Source: Staphylococcus roterodami
GTDB taxonomy: Bacteria; Bacillota; Bacilli; Staphylococcales; Staphylococcaceae
Direction of reading: 5' to 3'
Assembly: GCA_022493055.1 (NCBI GenBank)
Contig: CP092781.1
Coordinates: 2,294,001 to 2,358,000, forward strand
DNA: 64,000 bases
The notes under the pieces are model-generated. The model saw only the letters and a program-made list of their open reading frames with translations, was not told where the DNA came from and searched no databases. A program made the position numbers and the translations under genes. Positions 31,615-43,733 of the stretch are shown piece after piece; position 1 is the first letter of the stretch, and the number at the start of each line of letters is the position of its first letter.

Positions 31615-31893
31615 TTATCTTCTTGTTTTCTTGTCGTCTGCAACGTGTCCTTTGAATGTACGAGTAGGAGCAAACTCACCTAATTTATGACCTACCATAT
31701 CTTCAGTTACATATACAGGTACGTGTTTACGTCCGTCGTATACTGCAAAAGTATGTCCGATGAAATTAGGGAAAATTGTAGAACGACGTGACCATGTTTT
31801 GATTACTTGTTTCTTTTCGCTTCCTTCTTGAGCTTCAACTTTTTTCATTAAATGCTCATCGACGAAAGGTCCTTTTTTAATACTACGAGCCAT
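31615..31893 (-). CDS. rpsS: 30S ribosomal protein S19
   Basis: S19, 92 residues from [15 protein letters not shown]; a 16-residue in-frame upstream extension covers the ribosome-binding region and is rejected. [21 protein letters not shown] and the C-terminal [13 protein letters not shown] are typical. Confidence 0.97.
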
Positions 31894-31959
31894 TTGGGCG
31901 CCTCCCTTCTTATTATGTGCGTGCAGCTTTAAGCCGCACACCCAAATAAGTTGATTATA

Positions 31960-32793
31960 TTATTTTTTCTTACGTCCACGAACGATAAGTTTGTCTGATG
32001 ATTTTTTACCACGACGAGTTTTCTTACCAAGCGTAGGTTTACCCCATGGTGACATTGGAGATGGTCTACCGATAGGAGCACGACCTTCACCACCACCGTG
32101 TGGGTGATCGTTAGGGTTCATTACAGAACCACGAACTGTAGGACGGATACCTTTCCATCTTGAACGTCCGGCTTTACCAACGTTTACTAATTCGTGTTGT
32201 AGGTTACCAACTTGACCGATTGTAGCACGGCAAGTAGATAAGATCATACGAACTTCACCAGATCTTAATCTGATTAAAACGTATTTACCTTCTTTACCAA
32301 GTACTTGAGCACTTGCACCAGCTGAACGAGCAATTTGTCCACCTTTTCCAGGTTTAAGCTCGATGTTGTGTACAACTGTACCAACTGGAATGTTTTGTAA
32401 TGGTAATGCGTTACCAACTTTGATGTCAGCTTCTGCACCACTTTCAACGATTTGACCTACTTCTAATCCTTTAGGAGCAATGATATATCGTTTTTCACCG
32501 TCTGCATATACAACTAATGCAATGTTTGCTGAACGGTTTGGATCATATTGAATAGAATCAACTTTAGCATTGATACCATCTTTGTTACGTTTGAAATCGA
32601 TAACACGGTATTGACGTTTGTGTCCACCACCATGGTGTCTTACAGTCAATTTACCTTGGTTGTTACGTCCCGCTTTTTTCGGTAGCGGTTTTAATAATGA
32701 CTTTTCAGGTGTAGTTTTCGTGATTTCAGCGAAATCTAACGAAGTCATATTACGACGACCATTTGTTATTGGCTTATACTTTTTAATAGCCAT
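31960..32793 (-). CDS. rplB: 50S ribosomal protein L2
   Basis: L2, 277 residues, peptidyl-transferase-centre assembly. [17 protein letters not shown] at the start, [20 protein letters not shown], and the conserved [18 protein letters not shown] with the key His near residue 229. Confidence 0.98.
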
Positions 32794-32825
32794 TGTCGCT
32801 TACCTCCTTAATGGTAATTAGTTTA

Positions 32826-33101
32826 TTAGTTAAATAAGTCGATTGAACCTTCTTTAAGTTTTACAATCGCTTTTCTTCTTTTGTTTGTATAGCCTTGGTA
32901 ACGGCCCATACGTTTTTTCTTAGGTTTGTAATTCATGATATTAACACTTGCAACTTTTACGTTGAAGATTTCTTCAACTGCCATTTTCACTTGTGTTTTG
33001 TTAACACGAGTGTCAACGTCGAAAGTGTACTTGTCTTCAGCCATTGCTTCAGAAGATTTCTCAGTGATTACGGGGCGCTTAAGAATATCTCTTGCTTCCA
33101 T
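32826..33101 (-). CDS. rplW: 50S ribosomal protein L23
   Basis: L23, 91 residues, trigger-factor and SRP docking site at the tunnel exit. [20 protein letters not shown] and [21 protein letters not shown] identify it. Start overlaps rplD by one base. Confidence 0.98.
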   Translation of the reverse strand: MEARDILKRPVITEKSSEAMAEDKYTFDVDTRVNKTQVKMAVEEIFNVKVASVNIMNYKPKKKRMGRYQGYTNKRRKAIVKLKEGSIDLFN

Positions 33102-33724
33102 TATCCGAGCACCTCCTCAACTTTTTTAGCAGCAGCTTCAGTAATTACTAAGCTGTCAGCATTAGTGATATCTAATACATTTAAACCTTGAGCAGTTGTT
33201 ACTTGAACACCAGGGATGTTACGTGCTGATAATTCAACGTTTACATCTTCGTTTTCAGTAACTACTAATACTTTTTTAGGTTGTTCTAATGTAGTTAATA
33301 CATTTTTGAATTCTTTAGTTTTTGGAGCTTCGAAGTTGAATGCGTCAACTACAGTTAAGCCGTTCTCTTGAACTTTGAAAGATAATGCTGAGCGTAAAGC
33401 TAAACGACGCATTTTCTTGGGCATTTTGTATGCATAACTTCTTGGAGTTGGTCCGAATACGATACCACCGCCACGCCATTGTGGAGCACGGATTGTACCT
33501 TGACGAGCACGACCTGTTCCTTTTTGCTTCCATGGTTTACGTCCGCCACCACTTACTGCTGAACGATTCTTAACAGCATGTGTACCTTGACGTAATGAAG
33601 CACGTTGTAAATGAATAGCTTCGAAAAGAACGCTATTATTTGGCTCAATACCGAATACTGCATCGCTTAATTCGATTGAACCTGATTTAGTTCCGTCTAA
33701 TTTTAAAACATCATAATTAGCCAT
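33101..33724 (-). CDS. rplD: 50S ribosomal protein L4
   Basis: L4, 207 residues. The tunnel loop [20 protein letters not shown] (about 63-82) is intact, without macrolide- or linezolid-associated changes that I can recognise by eye. C-terminal globular region resembles other Firmicutes L4. Confidence 0.98.
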   Translation of the reverse strand: MANYDVLKLDGTKSGSIELSDAVFGIEPNNSVLFEAIHLQRASLRQGTHAVKNRSAVSGGGRKPWKQKGTGRARQGTIRAPQWRGGGIVFGPTPRSYAYKMPKKMRRLALRSALSFKVQENGLTVVDAFNFEAPKTKEFKNVLTTLEQPKKVLVVTENEDVNVELSARNIPGVQVTTAQGLNVLDITNADSLVITEAAAKKVEEVLG

Positions 33725-33750
33725 TATGCATTTCCTCCTTTCACTTCTTA

Positions 33751-34413
33751 TTATTTATTACCTTTTTTAATTGAAGTTCTGATTTCTACTAAACCTTTTT
33801 TAGGTCCAGGTACGTTACCTTTTACTAAGATAACTTTGTTTTCTGTGTCAACTTGAACTACTTCTAAGTTTTGAACAGTTACTGTGTTTCCACCCATACG
33901 TCCTGGCATTTTTTGGCCTTTAAATACTCTTGAAGCATCTGAAGCCATACCTACAGAACCTGGTGCTCTGTGGAAATGAGAACCGTGTGACATAGGTCCA
34001 CGAGATTGTCCGTGGCGTTTAATTGCACCTTGGAAACCTTTACCTTTTGATACGCCTGTTACGTCAATTACGTCGCCAGCTACAAAAGTATCTACTGAGA
34101 CTTCTTGACCTACTTCGTAAGCATCCACGTCTACATTGCGGAATTCACGAATGAAGCGCTTAGGTGCTGCGTCAGCTTTTTTAGCGTGACCTTCAGCTGG
34201 TTTATTAGCATATTTATTAGATTTTGCATCTTTTTTGTATGCTTTTTTGTCTTCAAATCCAACTTGGATTGCGTTGTATCCATCAACTTCAACAGTTTTC
34301 TTTTGTAATACAACATTTTCTTTAGCTTCTACTACTGTTACAGGGATTAATTCACCGTTTTCTCCGAATACTTGTGTCATCCCAATTTTTCTTCCTAAGA
34401 TTCCTTTGGTCAT
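33751..34413 (-). CDS. rplC: 50S ribosomal protein L3
   Basis: L3, 220 residues, with a long extension towards the peptidyl transferase centre: the loop [20 protein letters not shown] (about 130-150) looks wild type. Start [20 protein letters not shown]. Second gene of the S10 operon. Confidence 0.98.
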
Positions 34414-34440
34414 CGAAAGTCCACCTCCTAAAATTGTCTA

Positions 34441-35105
<665 letters not shown>

Positions 35106-35495
35106 ATGAAGAATGGACCAAAATTAACTTTAGCAATTATAGGTATCTTTTTAATATTATGTGAGTTTTTCTATGGCATACCATTTTTAGGTGCAACCTT
35201 TATTTTAAGCTTTGGATGGCAACCATTAACATTTAATGCATTACTTTATTTAATTCTTACTATTATATTATTAGTAAATAGACAAAATGCTATTAGACCT
35301 ATTGTTGTCATTCCTTTAATAGGTCTTGCAGGTAGCTTTTTAGCAATTATCCCTTTCTTAGGTATATTAATCCATTGGGTTTTATTTTTCTTAATGCTTT
35401 TATTTGTGGCAGTAGTTTTATCAGCACCAACATATATACCTAATAAAAATGCACGTGTTATTTATACACAATACAAGGATGGTCATAAAGAGTAA
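35106..35495 (+). CDS. Small four-helix membrane protein, unknown
   Basis: A 129-residue protein with four hydrophobic segments (about 8-28, 45-62, 66-84, 88-110) and a charged tail ending KDGHKE. GGTGG precedes the ATG. It is divergent from the ribosomal operon and followed by a terminator shared with the purine permease. Conserved in staphylococci by my recollection, with no known function. Confidence 0.75.
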   Translation: MKNGPKLTLAIIGIFLILCEFFYGIPFLGATFILSFGWQPLTFNALLYLILTIILLVNRQNAIRPIVVIPLIGLAGSFLAIIPFLGILIHWVLFFLMLLFVAVVLSAPTYIPNKNARVIYTQYKDGHKE

Positions 35496-35663
35496 CAATT
35501 TCATTTAAAGTTTAAATTGTTGTATATTATATAGAAGAAACGCGTTCAACTATGTTGAATAATCACTTCTTTATTTGCAATATAACTGTGTATTGATACC
35601 TATTAAACACTATATTTAAATTTTTATACTAGCGCTTAGTAAGTATGTCTGTTAAAGCAAAAT

Positions 35664-35699
35664 AAAAACGACTCCCCAGCAAATTGGGTAGTCGTTTTA
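35664..35699. terminator. Bidirectional terminator
   Basis: AAAACGACTccCCA / TTGGgtAGTCGTTTT, with flanking A and T runs, lies between the convergent 35106 gene and pbuG. Confidence 0.88.
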
Positions 35700-35711
35700 T
35701 TTTGCCATGAT

Positions 35712-37046
35712 TTAGCCATGAACGAATATGAAATAAAGAATGAATAACACCATTAAAACGTACATTATTGGATGTACTTCTTTATGTTTTTTAGAAATAA
35801 GCATTGTAATTGGATAGAAAATAAATCCACATGCAATACCAGTAGCAATTGAATATGATAATGGCATCATAATAATTGTAATAAATGCTGGAACTGCCAC
35901 TTCAAAACTTTTCCAGTTTATTTCAGCAAAGTTTGCAGCCATCAGTACACCTACAACTACCAATGCTGGTGTTGTTACCGCGCTCGTTACAACTGCAATT
36001 AATGGACTGAAGAATAGTGCTAATAGGAAACAACAACCCGTTACTATACTAGCAAAGCCAGTTCTAGCACCTACTGCTACACCTGATGTTGACTCGATAT
36101 AAGAAGTTGTCGTAGTTGTTCCGAAAATTGATCCTACGATTGTAGCCAAAGAATCTGAGAACAAAGCACGTCCAGCTCTTGGTAACTTATTGTCTTTCAT
36201 AATACCTGCTTGTGTAGCTACGGCTACTAATGTACCTGCAGTGTCAAAGAAATCAATAAATAAGAACGTTAATATAACAATTAAAAATTGTATCGTAAAT
36301 AATTGACTCGGATCTTTGAACGCTTCAAATGCAGCTCCAAAAGTTGGCTCAATACTAGGGATTTTACCAACAATACCATTTGGCATTTGAATCAATCCTG
36401 TAAACATACCTACGATTGCTGTGATAATCATACCGATAAAGATAGAACCTGGTAATTTAATTGCATATAAAATTACAGTAATAACAATACCGAAAATAGC
36501 TAATAGTACTGGTGCATCTGTCAAATGTCCTAATGTTACTAAAGTAGATTCATTTTTAACTATAATACCTGAACTTTGTAGACCAACAAATGTAATGAAT
36601 AATCCAATGCCGGCCGAAACAGCCATTTTCATTTGATATGGTATCGCATTAATAATAACTTCTCTAAATCCTGTGACGGTTAATATTGCAAAGAATATCC
36701 CCGAGAATAATACGCCTGTCAAACCAACCTGCCAAGGAATACCCATTGTTAACACTACAGTAAATGCAAAGAATGCATTTAATCCCATACCTGGTGCTAA
36801 CGCTATTGGATATTTAGCTATTAATCCCATAAACAGCGAACCGACAAATGCCGCTAATGCTGTCGCTACGAAAATGGCACCTTGATCCATTTTCATGCTT
36901 TCTGATACGCCTTTAACACCAGCTAAGCTTAAGACTTGTGGGTTAACTGCTAAAATATAAGCCATTGATAAGAAAGTCGTAATACCGCCTAGAATTTCTC
37001 TTTTAAAGTTTGTTCCATATTTATCGAACTGGAAATAGTTTTTCAC
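35712..37046 (-). CDS. pbuG: NCS2/AzgA-type purine (guanine/hypoxanthine) permease
   Basis: A 444-residue, ~12-14-segment importer. The N-terminus FQFDKYGTNFKREILGGITT and PQVLSLAGV are typical of the AzgA/PbuG group. The substrate motif region FIDFFDTAGTLVAVATQAG and GTTTTTSYIESTSGVAVGARTG is intact. It probably imports guanine and hypoxanthine for salvage; the exact substrate is inferred. A paired PurR-box-like sequence lies 67-110 bp upstream, suggesting repression by PurR. Confidence 0.85.
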   Translation of the reverse strand: MKNYFQFDKYGTNFKREILGGITTFLSMAYILAVNPQVLSLAGVKGVSESMKMDQGAIFVATALAAFVGSLFMGLIAKYPIALAPGMGLNAFFAFTVVLTMGIPWQVGLTGVLFSGIFFAILTVTGFREVIINAIPYQMKMAVSAGIGLFITFVGLQSSGIIVKNESTLVTLGHLTDAPVLLAIFGIVITVILYAIKLPGSIFIGMIITAIVGMFTGLIQMPNGIVGKIPSIEPTFGAAFEAFKDPSQLFTIQFLIVILTFLFIDFFDTAGTLVAVATQAGIMKDNKLPRAGRALFSDSLATIVGSIFGTTTTTSYIESTSGVAVGARTGFASIVTGCCFLLALFFSPLIAVVTSAVTTPALVVVGVLMAANFAEINWKSFEVAVPAFITIIMMPLSYSIATGIACGFIFYPITMLISKKHKEVHPIMYVLMVLFILYFIFVHG

Positions 37047-37112
37047 GAATGGATGCTCCTTTTTTTAAAATACTTTAATAGTTTAATATCATTCTTAATA
37101 AAAAACAATACC

Positions 37113-37156
37113 AAAAGCGAACTTTTCATTTTTATGAATCAACTTCGTTCGATTTT
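37113..37156. promoter_or_regulatory. Candidate PurR operator (two inverted PurBoxes) upstream of pbuG
   Basis: AAAAGCGAACTTT (37113-37125) differs at one position from the PurBox consensus AWWWCCGAACWWT. On the opposite strand AAAATCGAACGAA (37144-37156) is a weaker match. Inverted strong and weak boxes about 17 bp apart are the known Bacillus/Staphylococcus PurR operator layout; spacing here is 18 bp. Confidence 0.45.
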
Positions 37157-37158
37157 AC

Positions 37159-39294
37159 CTACAATTTTAAGTTTTTCAATGCATCTTTAAACGGATTATT
37201 ATCCAACCCTTCATCTTGGCTCATGTATTTCTTCATTTCTTTACGTGATACTTTACCAGAAGTCTTATTCTTCATACGTTGATCCATATGCGCCTGCGTT
37301 TCAGAATGACCACAAACACAACGATAGACGCCTTCTTTTCCTCTCCCAAAAAGGGTTAGCTTTTTCTTACAGTTTGGACATCTTGCATTCGTTTTACGTT
37401 GGACATTCTTCTTCGTCTTACACGATGGATCTTGACACACTAGCATTTGTCCATTTTTAGTTTTAACTTTAATCATAAATTTTCCGCATTTTGGACATTC
37501 AGTCGTAGTTAAATTATCATGCTTATATTTTTGTTCACTATTTTTTATTCCGTTTACAACATCTTTCGTAAACTCTTTCATTTCATTAATGAATTTTTTC
37601 GATTGATATTTACCACGCTCAATTAACAATAGTTTTTCTTCCCACTGCGCCGTCAAAAGTGGCGATGTTAATTCCTCTGGTGCCAATTCTAAAATTTGTT
37701 TACCTTTCGACGTTACTTTAATTTTTCCGTCTCTTGATTCGATGGCATTCATATTAAATAACTTATCGATAATATCTGCCCTTGTTGCAACAGTTCCAAT
37801 TCCACCTGTTTGCTTTAATGTTTGTGCATATTTTTTATCTTTCAATTGAATAAAGTTCTGCGGATTTTCCATTGCTTTTAATAACGAACCTTCATTGAAA
37901 TATTCAGGCGGGGTTGTTTCATGCTCTTTGATTTGAGTTTTCTTAATAGACACATTAGCACCTTCAACAAATGGTTGTTGCTTCTCAGTTACTGAATCAT
38001 CCTGTCGCAATGCTTTAAATCCTAATGCTGTCGTTACATTTTCTTTTAATACAAAATTATATCCTGCAACTTTCAATGTCACAGTAATAGTATCGTATTC
38101 ATGCGGAGGCATTAAAGCTTCTAAAAAACGTTCTACAATCATTTCATATAGCTTAGTTTCCCTATTACTCAAATCTGATATCATTGGTCTAACTTCTGTC
38201 GGAATTATTGCATGATGATCAGATACTTTTTGATTATTAAATATCGACATTTTAGATGAAAATGATTTCGACAACAATTGGCGTGCATGATTTTTGTAGT
38301 TTGTGGACATTGTTGCTTGGATGCGTTCTTTCATCGTATCCACCATGTCTGTTGTTAAATAATTAGAGTCTGTTCTAGGATAAGTAACTACTTTATGTCT
38401 TTCATATAAATTTTGTAGCGTATTTAAAGTTTCTTTAGGGCCAATTTTATAACGTCTATACATATCTTGTTGCAAATCCGTTAGATTATATAATTGTTGC
38501 GGATATGATTTCTTATGCTTGGTAACAACTGACGTTATCTTCCCCGTTTCATTCTTCAGTTTATCGACTATCTTTTCTAAAGTGCCCTTATCTGTAAACC
38601 GCTCTTTTGATTCTAGTTGAAAATCAAAGCCATTAACACTTATAGACAACGAGTAATACTTCTGTGGTTTGAAAGTATTAATCTCTTGTTGTCTTGTATA
38701 CACTAATTGTATTGTTGGCGTTTGAACACGCCCCAATGAAAGCTGTGCATCATATTTTGTTGTCAGCGCACGTGTCGCATTAATCCCCACAATCCAGTCA
38801 GCTTCACTTCTTGCTAAAGCTGCATGATATAAATCATCATATTGACGTCCATCCTTTAAGCTTTTAAAACCTTGTTGGATTGCTTTTTTAGTAACTGAGC
38901 TAATCCATAAACGTCGTAGTGGCTTTTTATTGCCAACTTTATCTAAAATAAGTCGAGCAACTAATTCACCTTCTCGGCCAGCATCAGTAGCAATTATAAT
39001 GTCTTTTACTTTATTATCTAGTATTAATGCTTTAACTGTTTTAAACTGCTTACTCGTTTTACCAATAACAACTGTTTTCATATATTTAGGTATAATCGGC
39101 AAGTCTTCTAAACGCCATTCTTTTAAATGCTTATCGTATTGTTCAGGTGTTGCATTGGTAACAAGATGACCTAATGCCCAAGTAACAATATATTGATTAT
39201 TTTCAAAATAGCCATTTCGTTTTTGATTTATTTGTAGTGCATCAGCGATATCTCTTGCCACTGATGGCTTTTCAGCTAATATTAAAGATTTCAT
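37159..39294 (-). CDS. topB: DNA topoisomerase III
   Basis: Type IA topoisomerase of 711 residues that decatenates DNA. The Toprim domain is at residues 1-140 ([20 protein letters not shown] and [16 protein letters not shown]). The catalytic Tyr is in [12 protein letters not shown] near residue 308. Near the C-terminus are two zinc ribbons, [10 protein letters not shown]...CQDPSC and [14 protein letters not shown]...CVCG. It stands alone, between pbuG and a divergent acetyltransferase. Confidence 0.96.
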   Translation of the reverse strand: MKSLILAEKPSVARDIADALQINQKRNGYFENNQYIVTWALGHLVTNATPEQYDKHLKEWRLEDLPIIPKYMKTVVIGKTSKQFKTVKALILDNKVKDIIIATDAGREGELVARLILDKVGNKKPLRRLWISSVTKKAIQQGFKSLKDGRQYDDLYHAALARSEADWIVGINATRALTTKYDAQLSLGRVQTPTIQLVYTRQQEINTFKPQKYYSLSISVNGFDFQLESKERFTDKGTLEKIVDKLKNETGKITSVVTKHKKSYPQQLYNLTDLQQDMYRRYKIGPKETLNTLQNLYERHKVVTYPRTDSNYLTTDMVDTMKERIQATMSTNYKNHARQLLSKSFSSKMSIFNNQKVSDHHAIIPTEVRPMISDLSNRETKLYEMIVERFLEALMPPHEYDTITVTLKVAGYNFVLKENVTTALGFKALRQDDSVTEKQQPFVEGANVSIKKTQIKEHETTPPEYFNEGSLLKAMENPQNFIQLKDKKYAQTLKQTGGIGTVATRADIIDKLFNMNAIESRDGKIKVTSKGKQILELAPEELTSPLLTAQWEEKLLLIERGKYQSKKFINEMKEFTKDVVNGIKNSEQKYKHDNLTTTECPKCGKFMIKVKTKNGQMLVCQDPSCKTKKNVQRKTNARCPNCKKKLTLFGRGKEGVYRCVCGHSETQAHMDQRMKNKTSGKVSRKEMKKYMSQDEGLDNNPFKDALKNLKL

Positions 39295-39482
39295 AATTTA
39301 TCCTTTCTCATGCGTTCTAAATCAATCGAACCCATTTCATCCATTCACGGCAATCAATATTTTAAAATTACTGATTGCAAATGATGTGTTAAATGTATTG
39401 TAACATGTTAATATCACTATTAACTTTCATTTCAGTTGAAATATTATATAATTAAAGTAATAAAAAGTACGGAGGTCATGAC

Positions 39483-40370
39483 ATGGGCATTGTTCAGTTA
39501 TATGATATTACACAAATAAAATCGTTCATTGAACATTCAAATTATGAATCAGCATCATACTTATACAAACTTCCTCAACAGTACAAAGAAATAGATGCGT
39601 TAATAACAAACGCAATTGAATTTCCAGGCGTATTCGCAATTCAAGAAAATGATTCAATTAAAGCAATTATTCTATCTTTCGCATATGATAAAAATAAATT
39701 TAAAGTAATCGGCCCTTTCATTGCTGATAATTACGTCTTTTCAATCGATACATTTGAATCATTGTTTACAGCAATGACGTCTAGTCAGCCAGATGATGCA
39801 GTCTTTAACTTTTCATTTGAAGAAGGTATACAGCACTATAAACCTTTAATGAAAGCCATTCAGGCAAGCTACAATTTCACTGATTATTACATTGAAGCTC
39901 GTAAAAAATTAGAAGACGATATGCATCAACCGAATATTATTCCATATCATAAAGGCTTTTACCGAGCATTCAGTAAATTACATACAAGTACGTTTAAATA
40001 CCAAGCACAACACCCACAAGAAATTGTTGATAGTTTAGATGAAACTCATCATTTATTTTTATTCGTTAGTGAAGGTCTTCTTAAAGGTTACTTATATCTA
40101 GAAATTGATACACAACAATCAATCGCCGAAATTAAATATTTTAGTTCTCATGTTGACTATCGCCTAAAAGGTATTGCATTCGAATTACTAGCATATGCTT
40201 TACAATACGCTTTCGATAATTATGATATTAGAAAAGTTTATTTTAAAATACGTAATAAAAACAACAAGCTAATTGAACGTTTCAATGGTTTAGGTTTTCA
40301 TATTAACTATGAATATATTAAATTCAAATTTGAATCACGCAACGTTAAAAATCAGTCAATTCCTGAATAA
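39483..40370 (+). CDS. GNAT-family N-acetyltransferase
   Basis: 295 residues with a degenerate N-terminal half and a C-terminal GNAT domain (about 145-285). It contains HLFLFVSEGLLKGYLYLEI (beta4), SSHVDYRLKGIAFELLAYAL (acetyl-CoA loop, variant R-x2-G-I-A) and NKLIERFNGLGFHINYEYIK (C-terminal strand). The substrate is unknown. GGAGGTC precedes the ATG; the gene is divergent from topB. Confidence 0.8.
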   Translation: MGIVQLYDITQIKSFIEHSNYESASYLYKLPQQYKEIDALITNAIEFPGVFAIQENDSIKAIILSFAYDKNKFKVIGPFIADNYVFSIDTFESLFTAMTSSQPDDAVFNFSFEEGIQHYKPLMKAIQASYNFTDYYIEARKKLEDDMHQPNIIPYHKGFYRAFSKLHTSTFKYQAQHPQEIVDSLDETHHLFLFVSEGLLKGYLYLEIDTQQSIAEIKYFSSHVDYRLKGIAFELLAYALQYAFDNYDIRKVYFKIRNKNNKLIERFNGLGFHINYEYIKFKFESRNVKNQSIPE

Positions 40371-40550
40371 TTTTTTTAACATGTTTCCCATAATATGCTA
40401 TTAGAGTGTATTGTGGGTTTTTCTACTTTTTGTAAACATTGAAAACTTTAAGTAGTTGTTTTTTACTAATAGCACAGAATGTTTTACAATAACATGCAAG
40501 TGTCAATTAAGGGGAACACTTGCATAAATAGCATAGGAGAGTGAGTAGTC

Positions 40551-41414
40551 TTGCAATTTTTCGATTTCTTAATAGCACTTTTACCAGCTTTATTCTGGGG
40601 AAGCGTTGTTCTTATTAATGTGTTCGTCGGTGGCGGACCATACAACCAAATTCGTGGCACTACGCTAGGTGCCCTTATTGTTGGATTGGCTTTACTTATA
40701 ACTGGTTACGCAAAATTCGATAACCCTACTGTCATTATTGTCGGTCTTATTTCTGGTGCATTATGGGCATTCGGACAAGCGAATCAGCTTAAATCAATCA
40801 GTTTAATTGGTGTATCAAATACTATGCCTGTATCAACAGGTATGCAGTTAGTTGGTACAACATTATTCAGCGTTATCTTTTTAGGTGAATGGAGCACTAT
40901 GACACAAATTATTTTTGGTTTAATCGCCATGATTTTATTAGTCACTGGTGTTGCCCTTACTTCACTTAAAGCTAAAAATGAACGCCAATCTGATAATCCT
41001 GAATTTAAAAAAGCAATGGGTATTTTGATTATATCTACAGTTGGTTATGTTGGATTCGTTGTACTTGGTGATATTTTTGGAGTCGGTGGTACAGATGCAT
41101 TGTTCTTCCAATCTGTCGGTATGGCAATTGGTGGTTTTATCTTATCAATGAATCATAAAACTTCCCTTAGATCAACAGCACTAAATCTTTTGCCAGGTAT
41201 CATTTGGGGTATTGGTAACTTGTTTATGTTCTATTCACAACCTAAAGTTGGTGTAGCGACAAGTTTCTCATTGTCACAATTACTTGTCATCGTTTCTACA
41301 CTAGGTGGTATTTTCATTTTAGGAGAAAGAAAAGATCGTCGTCAGATGAAAGGTATATGGGCAGGTATCATAGTTATTGTCATAGCTGCGATTATACTTG
41401 GTAATTTAAAATAG
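40551..41414 (+). CDS. glcU: Glucose uptake protein, GRP/DMT transporter
   Basis: A 287-residue ten-segment transporter of the glucose/ribose porter family. [40 protein letters not shown] and [15 protein letters not shown] are repeated half-motifs. GlcU homologues import glucose by proton symport, outside the PTS. The start is TTG behind AGGAGAG. Single gene with a ~180-bp upstream region. Confidence 0.9.
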   Translation: MQFFDFLIALLPALFWGSVVLINVFVGGGPYNQIRGTTLGALIVGLALLITGYAKFDNPTVIIVGLISGALWAFGQANQLKSISLIGVSNTMPVSTGMQLVGTTLFSVIFLGEWSTMTQIIFGLIAMILLVTGVALTSLKAKNERQSDNPEFKKAMGILIISTVGYVGFVVLGDIFGVGGTDALFFQSVGMAIGGFILSMNHKTSLRSTALNLLPGIIWGIGNLFMFYSQPKVGVATSFSLSQLLVIVSTLGGIFILGERKDRRQMKGIWAGIIVIVIAAIILGNLK

Positions 41415-41839
41415 TAGCATCTAGATATATGATTTGTATAACTACTTACTGAGTTGGAAAAGTGCCCTCGTTTTCATTAAAAGCTATCTTAAGTCAATGA
41501 CATGTTAAAACACTTTTATTTCTTGTATATATAGCCCAGGAAATATGCGATTTACAAAATTGCTTTGTGCCAGTTCAAAGTTGCTTTAGCACATTAATGA
41601 TGTTGACAACATTCAATGAGAATGAGAACTTTATCTAATTTAAAAACGCGTTTGATTCAACATGACATGTAGATAGTATTGTTGTATGACACACATCACT
41701 ATATATTGATTATCATCAATTTAGTTGATTCTACAAATAAATCATATATCATGAAAGCCCCCTTTTCACAACAACCATTTATATGTTGAGTTAAAGGGGG
41801 CACTTTATATACTTGTAGTTTCATTTTCAAAAATATACC
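41415..41839. other. Intergenic region between glcU and the AEC transporter
   Basis: Convergent genes. I see one clear hairpin (41757-41801). GAGAATGAGAAC at about 41618 and ATTATCATCAAT at about 41708 weakly resemble Fur-box halves, but no gene start is nearby, so they are probably chance. No ORF is supported. Confidence 0.5.
41757..41801 (-). terminator. Hairpin downstream of AEC transporter
   Basis: GCCCCCTTTT pairs with AAAGGGGGC, with an inner CAACA/TGTTG stem; it lies 39 bp after the gene's stop. The T run is weak. Confidence 0.6.
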
Positions 41840-42748
41840 CTAAACAAACACAGCTTGATATACATATAAAATAATAATACTAATAATGATTGTTAAATTT
41901 GTCGTCATTCCGATGAACGGCAGTGTTCGATATTTAAACTGGATACCATATGAAATAATTGCAACGCCAACTGGGAACATCCATGTAATAAGTAGTGTTG
42001 TCTTAATCATATCGTCAGATACAGGTAATAAAATGTGTACAAGCATTCCTGCAGACAATGCTAATCCATAATGTAAACATAAGTATTTAATCGTTGCAGG
42101 TATATATTTACGCTCAACTGTAAAATTCAACATAACACCTAGCAAAATCATAGACAGCGGCATATTTGCATGTGAAAGTATACTAAAAAAATCTATCGCC
42201 ACGTGCGGCAAATGAATATGACTTAAATTCAAAATAAACATTATAATGTATGTAACTAATGGTACAGATTGTAATAATTTTTTCGCTAAAAATTTAAAAT
42301 CGAATTGATCACTACCTTCACTAAAGTAACTACCTACAAAGTAAGTAATTCCAAACATCACGAAAGCTCCACCAATATCAGCCATACCAAAATATACAAG
42401 CCCTGTTTTAGGCCATATCGCTTCAATTAAAGGATAAGCAAACAATCCTATATTCATAGCCCCTGTCATCATTCCTACTGATCCACGCATGTGATTGTCA
42501 TATTTTCTAAAAAACCAAATAGCAATGATTTTCGCTACAATACCGTAAACTATCATCAAAATCGGCAAAATCGAGAATGACAATTTTAATTCTGCATTAT
42601 TTAAATTAACAATAACTAAAGAGGGAAGTGTAACATTAAGCACTAATGTGGCAATGACTTGGCTATCTGTTGCCTTAATATAATTAATCCGCTTCAAAAA
42701 GTATCCTAGCGCAATTAATAAAATAATCATTGTAAATTGTTCGGTCAA
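41840..42748 (-). CDS. AEC-family transporter (auxin efflux carrier-like)
   Basis: 302 residues, about ten membrane segments, with TLVLNVTLPSLVIVNLNNA near 32-50 and a matching second half (ILSHANMPLSMILLGVMLNF). Bacterial AEC proteins export or import organic anions such as malate; nothing here fixes the substrate. Single gene with a hairpin terminator. Confidence 0.88.
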   Translation of the reverse strand: MTEQFTMIILLIALGYFLKRINYIKATDSQVIATLVLNVTLPSLVIVNLNNAELKLSFSILPILMIVYGIVAKIIAIWFFRKYDNHMRGSVGMMTGAMNIGLFAYPLIEAIWPKTGLVYFGMADIGGAFVMFGITYFVGSYFSEGSDQFDFKFLAKKLLQSVPLVTYIIMFILNLSHIHLPHVAIDFFSILSHANMPLSMILLGVMLNFTVERKYIPATIKYLCLHYGLALSAGMLVHILLPVSDDMIKTTLLITWMFPVGVAIISYGIQFKYRTLPFIGMTTNLTIIISIIILYVYQAVFV

Positions 42749-42880
42749 TGTTACCCCTTCTTTCGTTAATCTTCATAATTTATTACTTTAACATATTTCA
42801 TAGATATTTTAGTAGTCTACTATTTCATGCTATAATCTACAATAAATGCACTTAATTATATTTCAAAGGAGTGTTGTAGT

Positions 42881-43045
42881 ATGTCTTTAGAAAGTCAATT
42901 AGCCGAACTTAAACATGATTATATTCGACTTCAAGGCGATTTAGAAAAGCAAGAATCACTAAATTTAGATACGTCTGCGCTTGTTCGCCAACTTAAAGAA
43001 ATTGAAAATGAAATTAGAAACGTTCGAGCTAAGATGGACAGTTAA
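42881..43045 (+). CDS. Small coiled-coil protein (54 aa), staphylococcal conserved
   Basis: MSLESQLAELKHDYIRLQ begins a 54-residue, almost wholly helical protein with heptad-like Leu/Ile spacing and high charge. AAGGAG lies eleven bases before the ATG. It resembles the small 'SE1561 family' proteins of staphylococci (recollection). Function is unknown. Confidence 0.75.
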   Translation: MSLESQLAELKHDYIRLQGDLEKQESLNLDTSALVRQLKEIENEIRNVRAKMDS

Positions 43046-43220
43046 TAACTTACTATTAGTTAATACTGTTTTACGAATTGAAATATAATATAATCTTGGG
43101 ATTTCTATTCGTAATCATAGCAGGTACTATATAGCGGTTGTCATCAAGCTATACACATAAGTTTTCTATGGTGAATGCTATAATTACATGTAACCTTTGA
43201 AACGGAGAGGAAGTTATCAT

Positions 43221-43538
43221 ATGCAATTTTATCTGATTTTACTAGCAATACTTTATTTAATTGTTAGTTTTATTAGTATTTTTAAAATGGAAGTTGTATT
43301 TACACGTATTTTGAGAATCATTATGGGTGTCTTGCTATTATTCGTCTTAGCATTAACGACGATGAGCTTCCCGAAAGAAAATTGGTGGGTCTTTATTGTC
43401 TTACTATTACTAGTTGGTAATGTTGAAGTAACAGGATTTAAAATGCTAAAAAAAGACTTAAAAGGTGTTAATATTTTAAATTTAATGTCTCTATTTATCT
43501 TTGTTATATACTTTATCTTAACCATCGCATTATTCTAA
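43221..43538 (+). CDS. Small membrane protein, unknown
   Basis: 105 residues from the ATG at 43221, which follows GGAGAGGAAG; an upstream in-frame TTG would swallow that site. Four hydrophobic segments (about 2-20, 26-46, 50-68, 85-104). No family is recognised. It has its own promoter region after the small coiled-coil gene. Confidence 0.75.
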   Translation: MQFYLILLAILYLIVSFISIFKMEVVFTRILRIIMGVLLLFVLALTTMSFPKENWWVFIVLLLLVGNVEVTGFKMLKKDLKGVNILNLMSLFIFVIYFILTIALF

Positions 43539-43682
43539 TTAAAAATCAAACATGCAACAACATGATTTCAACCTTTAGTTCAGTGTCTGATTATACATCT
43601 AATCATTTATAGGTCTTTGTTAAACAACTAGATTGAATATCATTGCACACTATATGATTAGTTCGCAATTCCCAAATTTTAA

Positions 43683-43725
43683 AAAGCCATCAAAGAGTCA
43701 ACTTTATGACCACTTTGATGGCTTT
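43683..43725. terminator. Terminator between 43221 gene and the RND pump
   Basis: The 13-base perfect stem AAAGCCATCAAAG / CTTTGATGGCTTT lies just after the RND stop codon and can act in both directions. Confidence 0.9.
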
Positions 43726-43733
43726 CTTATTAT

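Noticed and set aside
41600..41720. Fur box between glcU and the AEC gene
   Set aside because: Only weak half matches, located between convergent genes with no promoter to control.
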